Shown here: piece after piece, positions 28,865 to 37,476 of the stretch
Numbering within the stretch: position 1 is the stretch's first letter
Layout of the letters: the number at the start of each line of letters is the position of its first letter
Assembly: GCA_025056305.1 (NCBI GenBank)
Contig: JANWWJ010000022.1
Span: forward strand, 1-64,000
Direction: 5' to 3'
Length of the DNA: 64,000 nt
Origin: Chitinophagales bacterium
GTDB lineage: Bacteria; Bacteroidota; Bacteroidia; Chitinophagales; UBA10324
The notes under the pieces: model-generated
What the model was told of the DNA's origin: nothing
Seen by the model: the letters and a program-made list of their open reading frames with translations, nothing else
Databases searched by the model: none
Position numbers and translations under genes: made by a program

Positions 28865-29572
28865 TTAAGCCATGTTGTGATATACGGCCTGGACGTCATC
28901 ATCTTCTTCCAAAAGATCAATGAGCCGCAATACTTTTTCCTGCTGCTCTTCAGACACCTCGACGTGGTTGATTGCGATCCATTGCTTTTCTGAACTGATC
29001 GGCTGGATGTTTTTAGATTCTAACCCTTTCTGCATGGTTCCAAAGTCGGCAAACTTGGTGTAGATATAAATAGCATCATCCTCTTCGACGATCTCTTCGG
29101 CTCCGAAATCAATGAGGTCTAATTCGATGGCAGCCAGGTCAATACCTTCCTTGCTGAGTTTAAATACCCCACGTCGTTCGAAGTTGAAAGCGACCGAGCC
29201 GCTGGTACCCAACGTGCCATTTCCTTTGGAAAACAACATACGAAGATTTGCAACGGTACGGGTCGTGTTGTCGGTAGCGCAATCTACCATAAGGGCCACC
29301 CCTCCGGGCCCTATGCCTTCATAAGTCACCTCTTCATAGTTCTCTGCTTCGCGTGAGGAGGCCCGCTTGATGGCAGCCTCTATTTTTTCTTTGGGCATGT
29401 TCGCCCCTCGGGCGTTGTTGATGGCAGCGCGTAACCTTGGGTTGGCTTCCGGATTGGGCCCACCGGCTTTGACGGCAATGGCTATCTCTTTTCCAATACG
29501 GGAAAAGATTTTGGAAATACGCGCATTCCGCGCAAAAATCTTGTGTTTCCTTTTTTCAAAAATCCTTCCCAT
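28865..29572 (-). CDS. yebC: YebC/PmpR family DNA-binding or translation factor
   Basis: The 235-residue protein has the family start MGRIFEKRKHKIFARNARISKIFSRIGKEI, here given by its key elements: basic N-terminus, then IAVKAGGPNPEANPRLRAAI, NMPKEKIEAAIKRA and YEGIGPGGVALMVDCATDN. YebC proteins were described as transcriptional regulators, and some act in translation of proline-rich stretches. Length is normal. A TAACTTCG element lies at complement 29591-29598, about 18 bases upstream of the ATG. The gene is divergent from the carboxylase gene and is followed by the HD-like gene 24 bases later. Confidence 0.93.
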   Translation of the reverse strand: MGRIFEKRKHKIFARNARISKIFSRIGKEIAIAVKAGGPNPEANPRLRAAINNARGANMPKEKIEAAIKRASSREAENYEEVTYEGIGPGGVALMVDCATDNTTRTVANLRMLFSKGNGTLGTSGSVAFNFERRGVFKLSKEGIDLAAIELDLIDFGAEEIVEEDDAIYIYTKFADFGTMQKGLESKNIQPISSEKQWIAINHVEVSEEQQEKVLRLIDLLEEDDDVQAVYHNMA

Positions 29573-29652
29573 ACGCCTCTTTAGCAGCCACGAAGTTAGA
29601 TAACCACATCCTTAAGCCGCTGAGCTCATGCTGCGTTTCTATTTTTACCGAG

Positions 29653-31290
29653 ATGAAAAACAGCACCTTGCAGTTCAACAAAAACGAAGATGCAAACCTG
29701 TTGCTGCTCAGTGAAGTTCGGCGGCGGCTAGAGCTCATTCGTCAGGGCGGGGGTAAAAAAAATATTGCCCGGCATCACGAACGCGGCAAGATGACGGCCC
29801 GCGAACGCATCAACTACTTGCTTGATCCAGACCAGCCGCATCTGGAAATCGGTGCTTTTGCTGCGTGGGATATGTACCAAGAATATGGTGGTTGCCCAGC
29901 TGCCGGTGTGGTAGTGGTCATGGGTTATGTCAGTGGACGCTTGTGCATCATCGTAGCTAACGACGCCACCGTCAAGGCAGGTGCATGGTTCCCGATGACA
30001 ACTAAAAAAAATCTGCGTGCGCAGGAAATAGCCATGGAAAACCGCCTGCCCATCATCTATTTGGTGGACAGTGCTGGCGTGTTTTTGCCGCTGCAGGATG
30101 AAATATTTCCCGATAAAGAACATTTCGGCCGCATCTTCCGAAACAATGCGGTAATGAGCGCCCGAGGCATTCCACAGATTGCCGCCATCATGGGTAGTTG
30201 CGTTGCCGGTGGCGCCTATCTGCCCATCATGAGCGATGAAGCCCTAATTGTCAAAGGCACCGGAAGCGTTTTTCTTGCTGGACCTTATTTGGTAAAAGCA
30301 GCTATCGGTGAAGACACAGACATAGAAACCTTAGGCGGTGCAGAAACGCATTGTGAAATCAGCGGGGTTACTGACTATGCTTGCGCCGACGATCGCGAAT
30401 GTCTGGACCGTATCCGCAGCATTATGGAAAAACTAGGACCGGCCCCCACTGCCGGCCTGAACCGAACCACATCCAAACCACCGGCAAAATCAGAGCGAGA
30501 GCTTTATGGCATTCTGCCCCCCGACAATATCCAGCCATACGATACCTATGAAATCATTTACAGGTTAGTGGACAACTCCGAGCTGGACGAGTATAAAGCC
30601 GGCTATGGCAAGACCATCATTTGTGGCTATGCCCGTATCGATGGCTGGGCGGTGGGCATTGTTGCCAACCAACGCAAGGTGGTCAAATCACGAAAAGGCG
30701 AAATGCAGTTTGGCGGGGTTATCTATTCCGATTCTGCCGATAAAGCCGCCCGCTTCATCATGAATTGCAATCAGAAACGTATTCCATTGGTCTTTCTCCA
30801 AGACGTAACGGGCTTTATGGTAGGCACGCGCAGTGAACATGGGGGCATCATTAAAGACGGAGCCAAGTTGGTAAATGTGGTTGCCAATTCCGTTGTGCCC
30901 AAAATCACTGTAGTGATGGGCAACAGTTATGGTGCAGGCAATTACGCCATGTGTGGCAAAGCCTACGACCCGCGTTTTATAGTAGGATGGCCCACCGCCC
31001 GCATCGCCGTCATGGGAGGAGAACAGGCCGCACGCACCCTGCTGCAGATTCAAGAATCCACGTTAAAAGCGCGCGGAGAATCGCTCAGTGAAGAACAGCA
31101 AAAAGCCCTACTGAAAGAGATTCGACAGCGCTACGAGCACCAGACCACCGCCTACTATGCAGCCGCTCGCCTCTGGATCGACGCCATCATTGATCCATTG
31201 GAAACAAGAAAGGTCATTTCGTTGGCACTGGCTGCCGCCAATCACGCGCCCATTACCCAACCCTTTAGAACAGGAGTCATACAAACATAA
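29653..31290 (+). CDS. Acyl-CoA carboxylase beta subunit, methylcrotonyl-CoA carboxylase-like
   Basis: This is the carboxyltransferase subunit of a biotin-dependent acyl-CoA carboxylase, 545 residues. It has the crotonase-like N-half (HHERGKMTARERINYLLDP; YLVDSAGVFLPLQDEIFPDK; HFGRIFRNNAVMSA) and the C-half (VVGIVANQRKVVKSRKG; GNSYGAGNYAMCGKAYDPR). The DEIFPDKEHFGRIFRN stretch resembles methylcrotonyl-CoA carboxylase beta more than propionyl-CoA carboxylase, which would place it in leucine breakdown. No biotin carboxylase or carrier subunit gene is next to it. A TATTTTTA element precedes the ATG by six bases. Confidence 0.88.
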   Translation: MKNSTLQFNKNEDANLLLLSEVRRRLELIRQGGGKKNIARHHERGKMTARERINYLLDPDQPHLEIGAFAAWDMYQEYGGCPAAGVVVVMGYVSGRLCIIVANDATVKAGAWFPMTTKKNLRAQEIAMENRLPIIYLVDSAGVFLPLQDEIFPDKEHFGRIFRNNAVMSARGIPQIAAIMGSCVAGGAYLPIMSDEALIVKGTGSVFLAGPYLVKAAIGEDTDIETLGGAETHCEISGVTDYACADDRECLDRIRSIMEKLGPAPTAGLNRTTSKPPAKSERELYGILPPDNIQPYDTYEIIYRLVDNSELDEYKAGYGKTIICGYARIDGWAVGIVANQRKVVKSRKGEMQFGGVIYSDSADKAARFIMNCNQKRIPLVFLQDVTGFMVGTRSEHGGIIKDGAKLVNVVANSVVPKITVVMGNSYGAGNYAMCGKAYDPRFIVGWPTARIAVMGGEQAARTLLQIQESTLKARGESLSEEQQKALLKEIRQRYEHQTTAYYAAARLWIDAIIDPLETRKVISLALAAANHAPITQPFRTGVIQT

Positions 31291-31311
31291 ATAAAATATT
31301 AATTAAAAAAA

Positions 31312-31467
31312 CTACTTGCTGCAGCCCTCCAAAAAATCTACGCCGAGCCAAATCACGGCCAGCCAAACCAGCCCCTTGATGAAAAAAAACAGGAAACCGG
31401 CAACGCCTAACCGCTTAAACCAAAGCAACACTTTGTTCTGAGTGGATGAGCTATTTGTTGTTTTCAA
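31312..31467 (-). CDS. Small single-span membrane protein, 51 residues, TTG start
   Basis: The frame begins with TTG at 31467, one codon after the stop of the M48 peptidase gene and in the same frame, and ends with TAG at 31312. The protein has a polar N-terminus (KTTNSSSTQNK), a basic turn (WFKRLG) and one long hydrophobic helix (VAGFLFFFIKGLVWLAVIWL), then GVDFLEGCSK. The RLGxxGFxFFxIKGLxWL pattern recalls short conserved Bacteroidota proteins of unknown function. The non-ATG start and position suggest translation coupled to the peptidase gene. GTG near codon 13 is an alternative start. Read-through of the TAG giving a tail-anchored peptidase is a less likely option. Confidence 0.6.
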   Translation of the reverse strand: MKTTNSSSTQNKVLLWFKRLGVAGFLFFFIKGLVWLAVIWLGVDFLEGCSK

Positions 31468-31470
31468 GGC

Positions 31471-32277
31471 CTACTGTTTTGTGTAGTATTTTAAAGCTTG
31501 CGGCAGAAACTTTTTGATCTCATTGATGCGTTGGTCGTCGCTGGGATGGGTGCTAAAGAATGCGGGCACCTCTTCCCCACTTTTCATCTGTTTCATGCGC
31601 TGCCAAAAGGGAATTGCTTGATTGGGATCATATCCGGCTACGGCCATCAACACCAGGCCAATCTTGTCGGCTTCCGTCTCTTGCATACGCGAATAGGGCA
31701 ATAAGGCCCCAAGCGTGACGCCCATGCCGTATGCCTGGTCGAACAACTCTTGAGTGGCTTGCGGCTTTTCTGCCAGAGCCACACTGAGCGCTATACCGCC
31801 CATTTGAGCCAACAAGCCTTGGCTCATGCGCTCATTGCCATGACGTGCTAAGGCATGCCCGACTTCATGACCAATGACCACGGCCAATCCCGTTTCATCT
31901 TTGGTCATGGGCAAAATGCCGGTGTACACTCCGATCTTTCCGCCCGGCAGGCACCAGGCATTCGGCTCCTTGTTCTCGATTAATGCGTATTCCCATTTGT
32001 AATCGGCTATCCGTTTGCTCTGGCCGATTTGCTTCATCAACACCTTGGCTGCATTACTGATGTTAATTCCGACACGCTGCACCATCTGGGCCTCTGCTGT
32101 ACCGGTGATGATCTTACTGTTCTTAAGAATATCGCGATACTCGGTAAGGGCCATGCCAGTGAGTTCGGATTCCGGCAACAGGTTCATTTGCCTTCGGTTG
32201 GTGATTGGAACCTTGGTGCAGGAAAAAAGCAACAACACCGCTGCACATATGCCCGCAATAATACGCCCGCTGCTCAC
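31471..32277 (-). CDS. M48 family metallopeptidase lipoprotein
   Basis: The 268-residue protein has a lipoprotein signal ending LLLFSC (Cys20) and an M48 zinc-peptidase domain. The zinc motif is VVIGHEVGHALARHG (HEVGH at 137-141), with the third ligand in ETEADKIG near residue 204. NAWCLPGGKIGVYTGIL is a typical upstream signature. It resembles LoiP/BepA-like outer-membrane-associated quality-control peptidases, with no TPR domain visible. The start overlaps the plsY stop by four bases, and a 51-residue small membrane protein follows at once, so plsY, this gene and the small gene look like one unit. Confidence 0.92.
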   Translation of the reverse strand: MSSGRIIAGICAAVLLLFSCTKVPITNRRQMNLLPESELTGMALTEYRDILKNSKIITGTAEAQMVQRVGINISNAAKVLMKQIGQSKRIADYKWEYALIENKEPNAWCLPGGKIGVYTGILPMTKDETGLAVVIGHEVGHALARHGNERMSQGLLAQMGGIALSVALAEKPQATQELFDQAYGMGVTLGALLPYSRMQETEADKIGLVLMAVAGYDPNQAIPFWQRMKQMKSGEEVPAFFSTHPSDDQRINEIKKFLPQALKYYTKQ

Positions 32278-32903
32278 CGTTTTTTTGTTGACCTGGCAAA
32301 AATAAGTCTCGGTTCAGTGCCTTGACGCAGTCTGATGATATTTTGACGATGGGTGTAAAGGACCGTAAACAGGGCAAGCACCCCAAACAGAACAGGTATG
32401 GTGCGCGGTTCTGCCACGGTGAGCCAAATCGCTGCAGGCAAGACCAAAGCCCCACTTAAGCTTGAAAGCGAAACAATGCGTGTACAAATCAGTACCACGA
32501 GGAAAACAGCTGCCGAAATCATAGCGGCTTTAGGAAACAAATAGAGTACCACGCCAAACAAAGTAGCTACGCCTTTTCCGCCCCGAAAGCCGAGATATAT
32601 TGGAAAAATATGGCCGTAGGCAGCAGCCAAACCCAGCGCTGCGTCCAACCACAGCGCACGCTCATCTTCCGGCACCCACAACCGACCCGCCCAAATAGCC
32701 AGTATGCCTTTAGCAACATCAAACAAGAGGACAGCGACCCCTGCACGTGCACCTAAAACACGAAAGGTGTTGGTAGCTCCTGCATTACCACTGCCGGCGT
32801 TTCGCACATCCGTGCCATAAAACCAACGCCCTAACCAAACCGACGTAGGAATGGCTCCGATCAAATAAGCAACTACCAGCCCAGCCGTCACCGTCCAAAA
32901 CAT
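32274..32903 (-). CDS. plsY: Glycerol-3-phosphate acyltransferase PlsY
   Basis: This inner-membrane enzyme transfers an acyl group from acyl phosphate to glycerol 3-phosphate, the first step of phospholipid synthesis. The 209-residue protein has about five membrane spans and the three PlsY motifs: YLIGAIPTSVWLGRWFYGTDVR, with the GSGNAGATN-type segment following, and FLGFRGGKGVATLFGVVL near residue 110. Length is normal. It lies 17 bases after the 1493-residue protein gene and overlaps the M48 gene by four bases. Confidence 0.95.
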   Translation of the reverse strand: MFWTVTAGLVVAYLIGAIPTSVWLGRWFYGTDVRNAGSGNAGATNTFRVLGARAGVAVLLFDVAKGILAIWAGRLWVPEDERALWLDAALGLAAAYGHIFPIYLGFRGGKGVATLFGVVLYLFPKAAMISAAVFLVVLICTRIVSLSSLSGALVLPAAIWLTVAEPRTIPVLFGVLALFTVLYTHRQNIIRLRQGTEPRLIFARSTKKR

Positions 32904-32920
32904 AGCAGGTCAATTCCTCA

Positions 32921-35900
32921 TCACTTCTTTTGTTGCTGTTGCTTTCGGGCCTTGGCCGCCTCTTCCTGCAAAAACTTCATTCGGTTTACAAAGGTGTTTT
33001 TTTTGTTTTCCGATCCGGCGGTGTAAAAGAAAATTTTCCCATCTTCCTCAAAGCGACGCTTTTCCGGCTTGATTTCGGCCAAGAGCTGATTAAACGCCCG
33101 CTCACCACTAACCACCTGAAGGTTGTTGGAAGCATAGGAAAAAAAGAAATAATATTCTTCCTCATCGCCGGCAGGCAGGAACAAATTGAAATAGTCGCCA
33201 GTGCGTTTATAGCCAAGTTCGATATAGCCCGGCACCACGGTAGCTACTGAATTCTTTCCGATAAACGCCACTGCAAACGGCCCGGTGTTGTAAAAAGAAC
33301 GGGTGCTTTTATCCCATTTCAGCTCCACGTCAGAAAGGAAAATGGTATATGGCAATTCATCGCTCCGCACAAAAAAGCCCGTTTTGTTTAATTGCTCTTT
33401 CCATCGCTTTTCCTGCTCCTCCGTCATCAACTCTGCCATGCTTCGTAGAAACCGATCGCCGGTGTAATCGGCATACTCGGCCTCGCTATTGCCCTTGATC
33501 ACCGAATTCGCCAGGTAGGTAAGCAATTCATCTTCCATCGGAAAATCCAGGCCCAGTGCAACCCGAAAGGTTGGTTCTTCCCGGTTCACGTCGTAAGAAA
33601 AGCTGCCGGCACTGCCCATCTTGACGAGGCCGAAGTTGAAACCGAAATCGAGCCGTCCTTCCCCGAGCACACGTCCACGCTTTTCCTGAAACCGAATGAC
33701 GTTACCCCGCGCATGCCCGTGAAGCAATTTACCCCGGTCGCCAGCAACAAATTCAGCCGTCGCGCTGTCGTAGTAAACGATTCCCTGCACGTCAAGCAAG
33801 CTGCGATCGCGTGCTGATTTTTTTGCATTAAAAAAAGAAACATATAAGTCGTTGGAATCTGCGTCAAACACCAGACCGCACAGCATCGGCCTTCGGTATT
33901 CGTTTACTGGATTGCGAAAACTGAGGTATGATGAATCAGGTGTTACGGCTTGGTGAACCGAAAACCATTCTGCCACTACCTTGGGATGATTGGTGTTGAG
34001 GCGAGCGAAGCCCTTGAATACGACAGGCTCACGCGAAGAGGTGATCTGTGCGGTTCCTTTGAAGAAAATGCGTGGCATCAGCACCAATCGTTGAGAGCTG
34101 TCGATGCGGGCACGAGCATACAACCGTTTTTGCCCATCGGTGGTGTCGATAAACACACCGATATCTTCGCAAAAAAAATGTTGCTTTTGCCCCGTAGCAT
34201 TGACAAACCTATAGCGGCCTGATGCTTTCACCGCATTGCGCCCCCCGATGTTTGCCGTTACACTATCAAACACATGATACTGACTGACGGAATCCATCAA
34301 TAATCGCGCCCGACGTAAGGTGCGCAACTGAGCATCGGCTTCCACCACCACCTTAAAACTGTCGGGAATAAATCGTGAATCCACTACATCAATGGCAGGT
34401 ACCCCTGCAACGCGCAACACATAGTCGTTTAAATCATACACCGCAGAGGTACCCTGAAAGCTCAAGCCTTCTTGCCTGGGATGCAAGGATACGAAATCGG
34501 CCAGGCTGCCCTTGGGCGCACGAAAGCTAAGCTGCTTTCGATCCATGTGCCACCGAAATTCATTGATGGTTGTCGAATACTGATTATAAGGGAATACCGT
34601 ATTGCTTTCTTCGTCGTTGAGTTGAAAATCGCCCTGCCGTTTGTCAAAATCGATGCGTGCTCTGACATCCGTAGTCTTGAGGGCAGCCTTTTTGACTTCC
34701 AATGACTTGATCACAAAATCACAACTGTCGGTTTGTAATGTGTTCTTACCGAAACCAATAGCATTACTGGACAAGGTAGCCTCTGCCCAATCGACCACTC
34801 CCCTTCCCGTCAAACCCGAGGACTGCAGGATTAATGCTCCGCTCAGCGTCGTGTTCAGATCGAAAAGCCGGAAGGCGGCAGTGTCGCTTCGCATCATCAT
34901 AGAGTCCTGATAGGGCAGCCAGCGCAGGCGGCAGCGGGTGCCGCGCACCGTAGGAAATTCCCGACCATTAAATACGGTGGCATCCATGCGCACCGAATCG
35001 GCACGGCCCAGCAAGGAATCAGGATAGAAAACGATATCGGAACTTTTAATACGTGCTGTAACGAAACGAATTTCACCCTTACCCCGCAAGCCACTGTTGT
35101 TTAAGCTGATTTCATTACTGAAGGTGCCCCGATTTCCGTAGAGCGGTGTCGGTGCCAGACGGGTGCGAAAGCCTAACGACAGGTCAGGTTGGATGCGTAA
35201 CGTTTCATTGAGGTCGGGAAAAATTCCATCAGAAACGAACTTACCCCTAAACGCCACCTGAGGCCATTGAAAATTTTGCAGGGAATCAAATTCAAAAGGA
35301 TCCAATTGAAAGTAAAATTTATCCCGCTCATAAACACCGCCCAGGATGCTGGGGTGATCGTAATAGACAAAAGACGGCTGCGTGGTGGTTAAAATCGGAT
35401 ATTGCTTTAAAGGCTTGATGCCGCTGCGGTTTTCCCGGTGATCGATCTGTACATAGCCGGTCAAATCACTGATCACACTACGAATAGGACCTACGATGAC
35501 CTCCCCTGAAGCATCGCGGCGGCCGGTGGGGATGTTGATGATCATGCTATCCACATGGCTTAAGTTCAGCCGGAACTGCGCGTAATCGAAAGAAAAACCA
35601 TCACCGCTCATGTCTACCCTGCCTGCAAACAAAGACCCACTGAAATCCATATTACGGTTCTGCCCCAAAGTAATTTTTCCATCGCGCGGAAACACCACCA
35701 CAAAACTGGAATCGCTCAGCGTTATGCTTTTCACTCCTTCCGCTTTCATCTCGTAACTGCGCATGTCCACTCGTGCATTAACCCCATCGGTGGTCGATTC
35801 GATGCGTATGTTATCGTAATCAACTTTCTTTTGCTTGGCTGCCACATACCGAAAAGTCTTTGATCGAATTGTTACTATTTTCTTCACATCATCATAGTCA

Positions 35901-37384
35901 ATGAAGCCGTCTTCCACCAGCTTATACAACATAGGCTCAATGATGTCTAACGAGTATTTGGGGTCGATGCGTTTAGCGAGGTCCTCAGCATAAAAAGAAT
36001 GAAGGCCTGTGCGATCGACGATTTGTTTCAGTCGTTCCACCAGGTTGTAATCAGCTAATCCCTGGTATTTGTCCATGCGTCCGGCGCGGAAATAGTCAAA
36101 AGATTCCACAACCAAAGTACTTTGGCCAGTGACGGCAACGTTGCGCAGCACCAGCTCTGGTTCCCCCAAGTTCCAATACACCAATTCTGGTGATAATTCG
36201 AGTTTTCGGTAATAATCGTAAAACGGTGATTTGAAAATGCCATAAGTGCCCCGCGTCAAGAACAACTCCCGCTGCTCGGCCCAATACCGCAGGTTGATGC
36301 CCTGATGTACCAAGGAATCCCTCCCATAAAAAATTTTCACATATGCTTTTGCAGCATGCACTTCCCCCTTCCGAACAGCAAACCGTTGGGCGCGGGCCAG
36401 AACGCCCAGTTGATCGTCAAACCGATAGATGCGCATCACCGCCGGCGAGTCGGGACGTCCATACACTGCCATGCGGGACCCTGCGAGCTCCAGACCTCCC
36501 CTCAGGCGCACATGGGCCATCAGGTCATCGAACATTAGATTCGTACGATATGAAATAAACTGCGGATAACTGACGCGCTCGGTATCGATGGTGCTAAAAA
36601 TCTTATCACGAAAAACCCCATATAAAATTGCTTTGCGGTAATTCTCGTAGTTCAGGCGTGCGGAATCAGCCGCATATTCGCTTTTCCGCATATCTATACG
36701 GTAATGGCGCAATTCCACAAACACGGCGTCCGGTTCAAATCCGGCTCTGCGCCAATCTACACGCCCGCCTTTCCCAATCCACCTTTGATCTAAAGGATAA
36801 TAAAGCCCTTCTGTTCCGTACACTTGCGTAGAATCCGCCGGTGACCAGCCGATGAGATCGCAATCACTCACCACCAACACCGGCTGGCCTCCATCCATAC
36901 GCAAGTCATAGGTACCTCCGCGAAATTTCCACGCTTTAGATGCCGTACGGTGTAACGTTTGATTTTCAAAAAGTCCTATAGAAAAATCTAAAAATTCATC
37001 AAACTGTTTGTTGTTTCCCTGCCTTAGATTCTTAAGCACTTCGATGGCAACCTCATACCAGCTGCTCCAGCTATGACTTCCGGGATCGTTTTTTTGATAC
37101 GCCAAAGCCGCCAAAGCCAGCTTGTAGAAATACGGATGCGCCAGCATGCGTCGGCTTTGCATGAGCTTAGCAACCTCTATGAGATCCCCCTGCACCACAT
37201 TACCTAACTGAGGCCATGCTTGGGCCAACTGTTGCGCGGCCTGCTTGCAGTCGTCTCTCTTGGTATCGTTAAGCAACTGGGACAGCTCTCTAATGAACTG
37301 TTCACGCGATTCAGAAAAAGCTCCGGACTGACAAAAGGCCCGGTTGCACAGAACGAAAATCATGCCCGCAATCAGCCACTTCAT
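32921..37384 (-). CDS. Very large exported protein of unknown function, about 1490 residues
   Basis: No characterised family is recognised. Starting at ATG 37384 the protein has 1487 residues, with a signal peptide (KWLIAGMIFVLCNRAFCQ). An ATG at 37402 adds six residues. In the 1493-residue numbering, residues about 30-150 are helical. Residues about 160-440 are beta-rich. Residues about 453-520 look like a winged-helix fold (FYAEDLAKRID, then MLYKLVEDGFIDYDD). The next 850 or so residues are repeated beta strands with Asp, Ser and Arg turns, reminiscent of AsmA/LptD-like jelly-roll walls (inference). The C-terminus is basic (KARKQQQQKK). A TAATTTCG element lies at 37410-37417. The gene is followed by plsY. 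Confidence 0.75.
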   Translation of the reverse strand: MKWLIAGMIFVLCNRAFCQSGAFSESREQFIRELSQLLNDTKRDDCKQAAQQLAQAWPQLGNVVQGDLIEVAKLMQSRRMLAHPYFYKLALAALAYQKNDPGSHSWSSWYEVAIEVLKNLRQGNNKQFDEFLDFSIGLFENQTLHRTASKAWKFRGGTYDLRMDGGQPVLVVSDCDLIGWSPADSTQVYGTEGLYYPLDQRWIGKGGRVDWRRAGFEPDAVFVELRHYRIDMRKSEYAADSARLNYENYRKAILYGVFRDKIFSTIDTERVSYPQFISYRTNLMFDDLMAHVRLRGGLELAGSRMAVYGRPDSPAVMRIYRFDDQLGVLARAQRFAVRKGEVHAAKAYVKIFYGRDSLVHQGINLRYWAEQRELFLTRGTYGIFKSPFYDYYRKLELSPELVYWNLGEPELVLRNVAVTGQSTLVVESFDYFRAGRMDKYQGLADYNLVERLKQIVDRTGLHSFYAEDLAKRIDPKYSLDIIEPMLYKLVEDGFIDYDDVKKIVTIRSKTFRYVAAKQKKVDYDNIRIESTTDGVNARVDMRSYEMKAEGVKSITLSDSSFVVVFPRDGKITLGQNRNMDFSGSLFAGRVDMSGDGFSFDYAQFRLNLSHVDSMIINIPTGRRDASGEVIVGPIRSVISDLTGYVQIDHRENRSGIKPLKQYPILTTTQPSFVYYDHPSILGGVYERDKFYFQLDPFEFDSLQNFQWPQVAFRGKFVSDGIFPDLNETLRIQPDLSLGFRTRLAPTPLYGNRGTFSNEISLNNSGLRGKGEIRFVTARIKSSDIVFYPDSLLGRADSVRMDATVFNGREFPTVRGTRCRLRWLPYQDSMMMRSDTAAFRLFDLNTTLSGALILQSSGLTGRGVVDWAEATLSSNAIGFGKNTLQTDSCDFVIKSLEVKKAALKTTDVRARIDFDKRQGDFQLNDEESNTVFPYNQYSTTINEFRWHMDRKQLSFRAPKGSLADFVSLHPRQEGLSFQGTSAVYDLNDYVLRVAGVPAIDVVDSRFIPDSFKVVVEADAQLRTLRRARLLMDSVSQYHVFDSVTANIGGRNAVKASGRYRFVNATGQKQHFFCEDIGVFIDTTDGQKRLYARARIDSSQRLVLMPRIFFKGTAQITSSREPVVFKGFARLNTNHPKVVAEWFSVHQAVTPDSSYLSFRNPVNEYRRPMLCGLVFDADSNDLYVSFFNAKKSARDRSLLDVQGIVYYDSATAEFVAGDRGKLLHGHARGNVIRFQEKRGRVLGEGRLDFGFNFGLVKMGSAGSFSYDVNREEPTFRVALGLDFPMEDELLTYLANSVIKGNSEAEYADYTGDRFLRSMAELMTEEQEKRWKEQLNKTGFFVRSDELPYTIFLSDVELKWDKSTRSFYNTGPFAVAFIGKNSVATVVPGYIELGYKRTGDYFNLFLPAGDEEEYYFFFSYASNNLQVVSGERAFNQLLAEIKPEKRRFEEDGKIFFYTAGSENKKNTFVNRMKFLQEEAAKARKQQQQKK

Positions 37385-37409
37385 GGATATCAACCCTCTC
37401 ATGGGGCAA

Positions 37410-37417
37410 CGAAATTA
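37410..37417 (-). promoter_or_regulatory. TAnnTTcG element upstream of the 1493-residue protein gene
   Basis: TAATTTCG on the minus strand, seven bases above the upper ATG (37402) and 25 bases above the lower ATG (37384). It differs from the TAnnTTTG consensus at one base. It suggests separate transcription from the esterase array and favours the lower ATG, since transcription would begin almost at 37402. Confidence 0.4.
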
Positions 37418-37476
37418 GCGGGCAATTCGTACCCAGCCCGTTTACGAACCGATTTTACCCACAGCCGAAAAATTTT

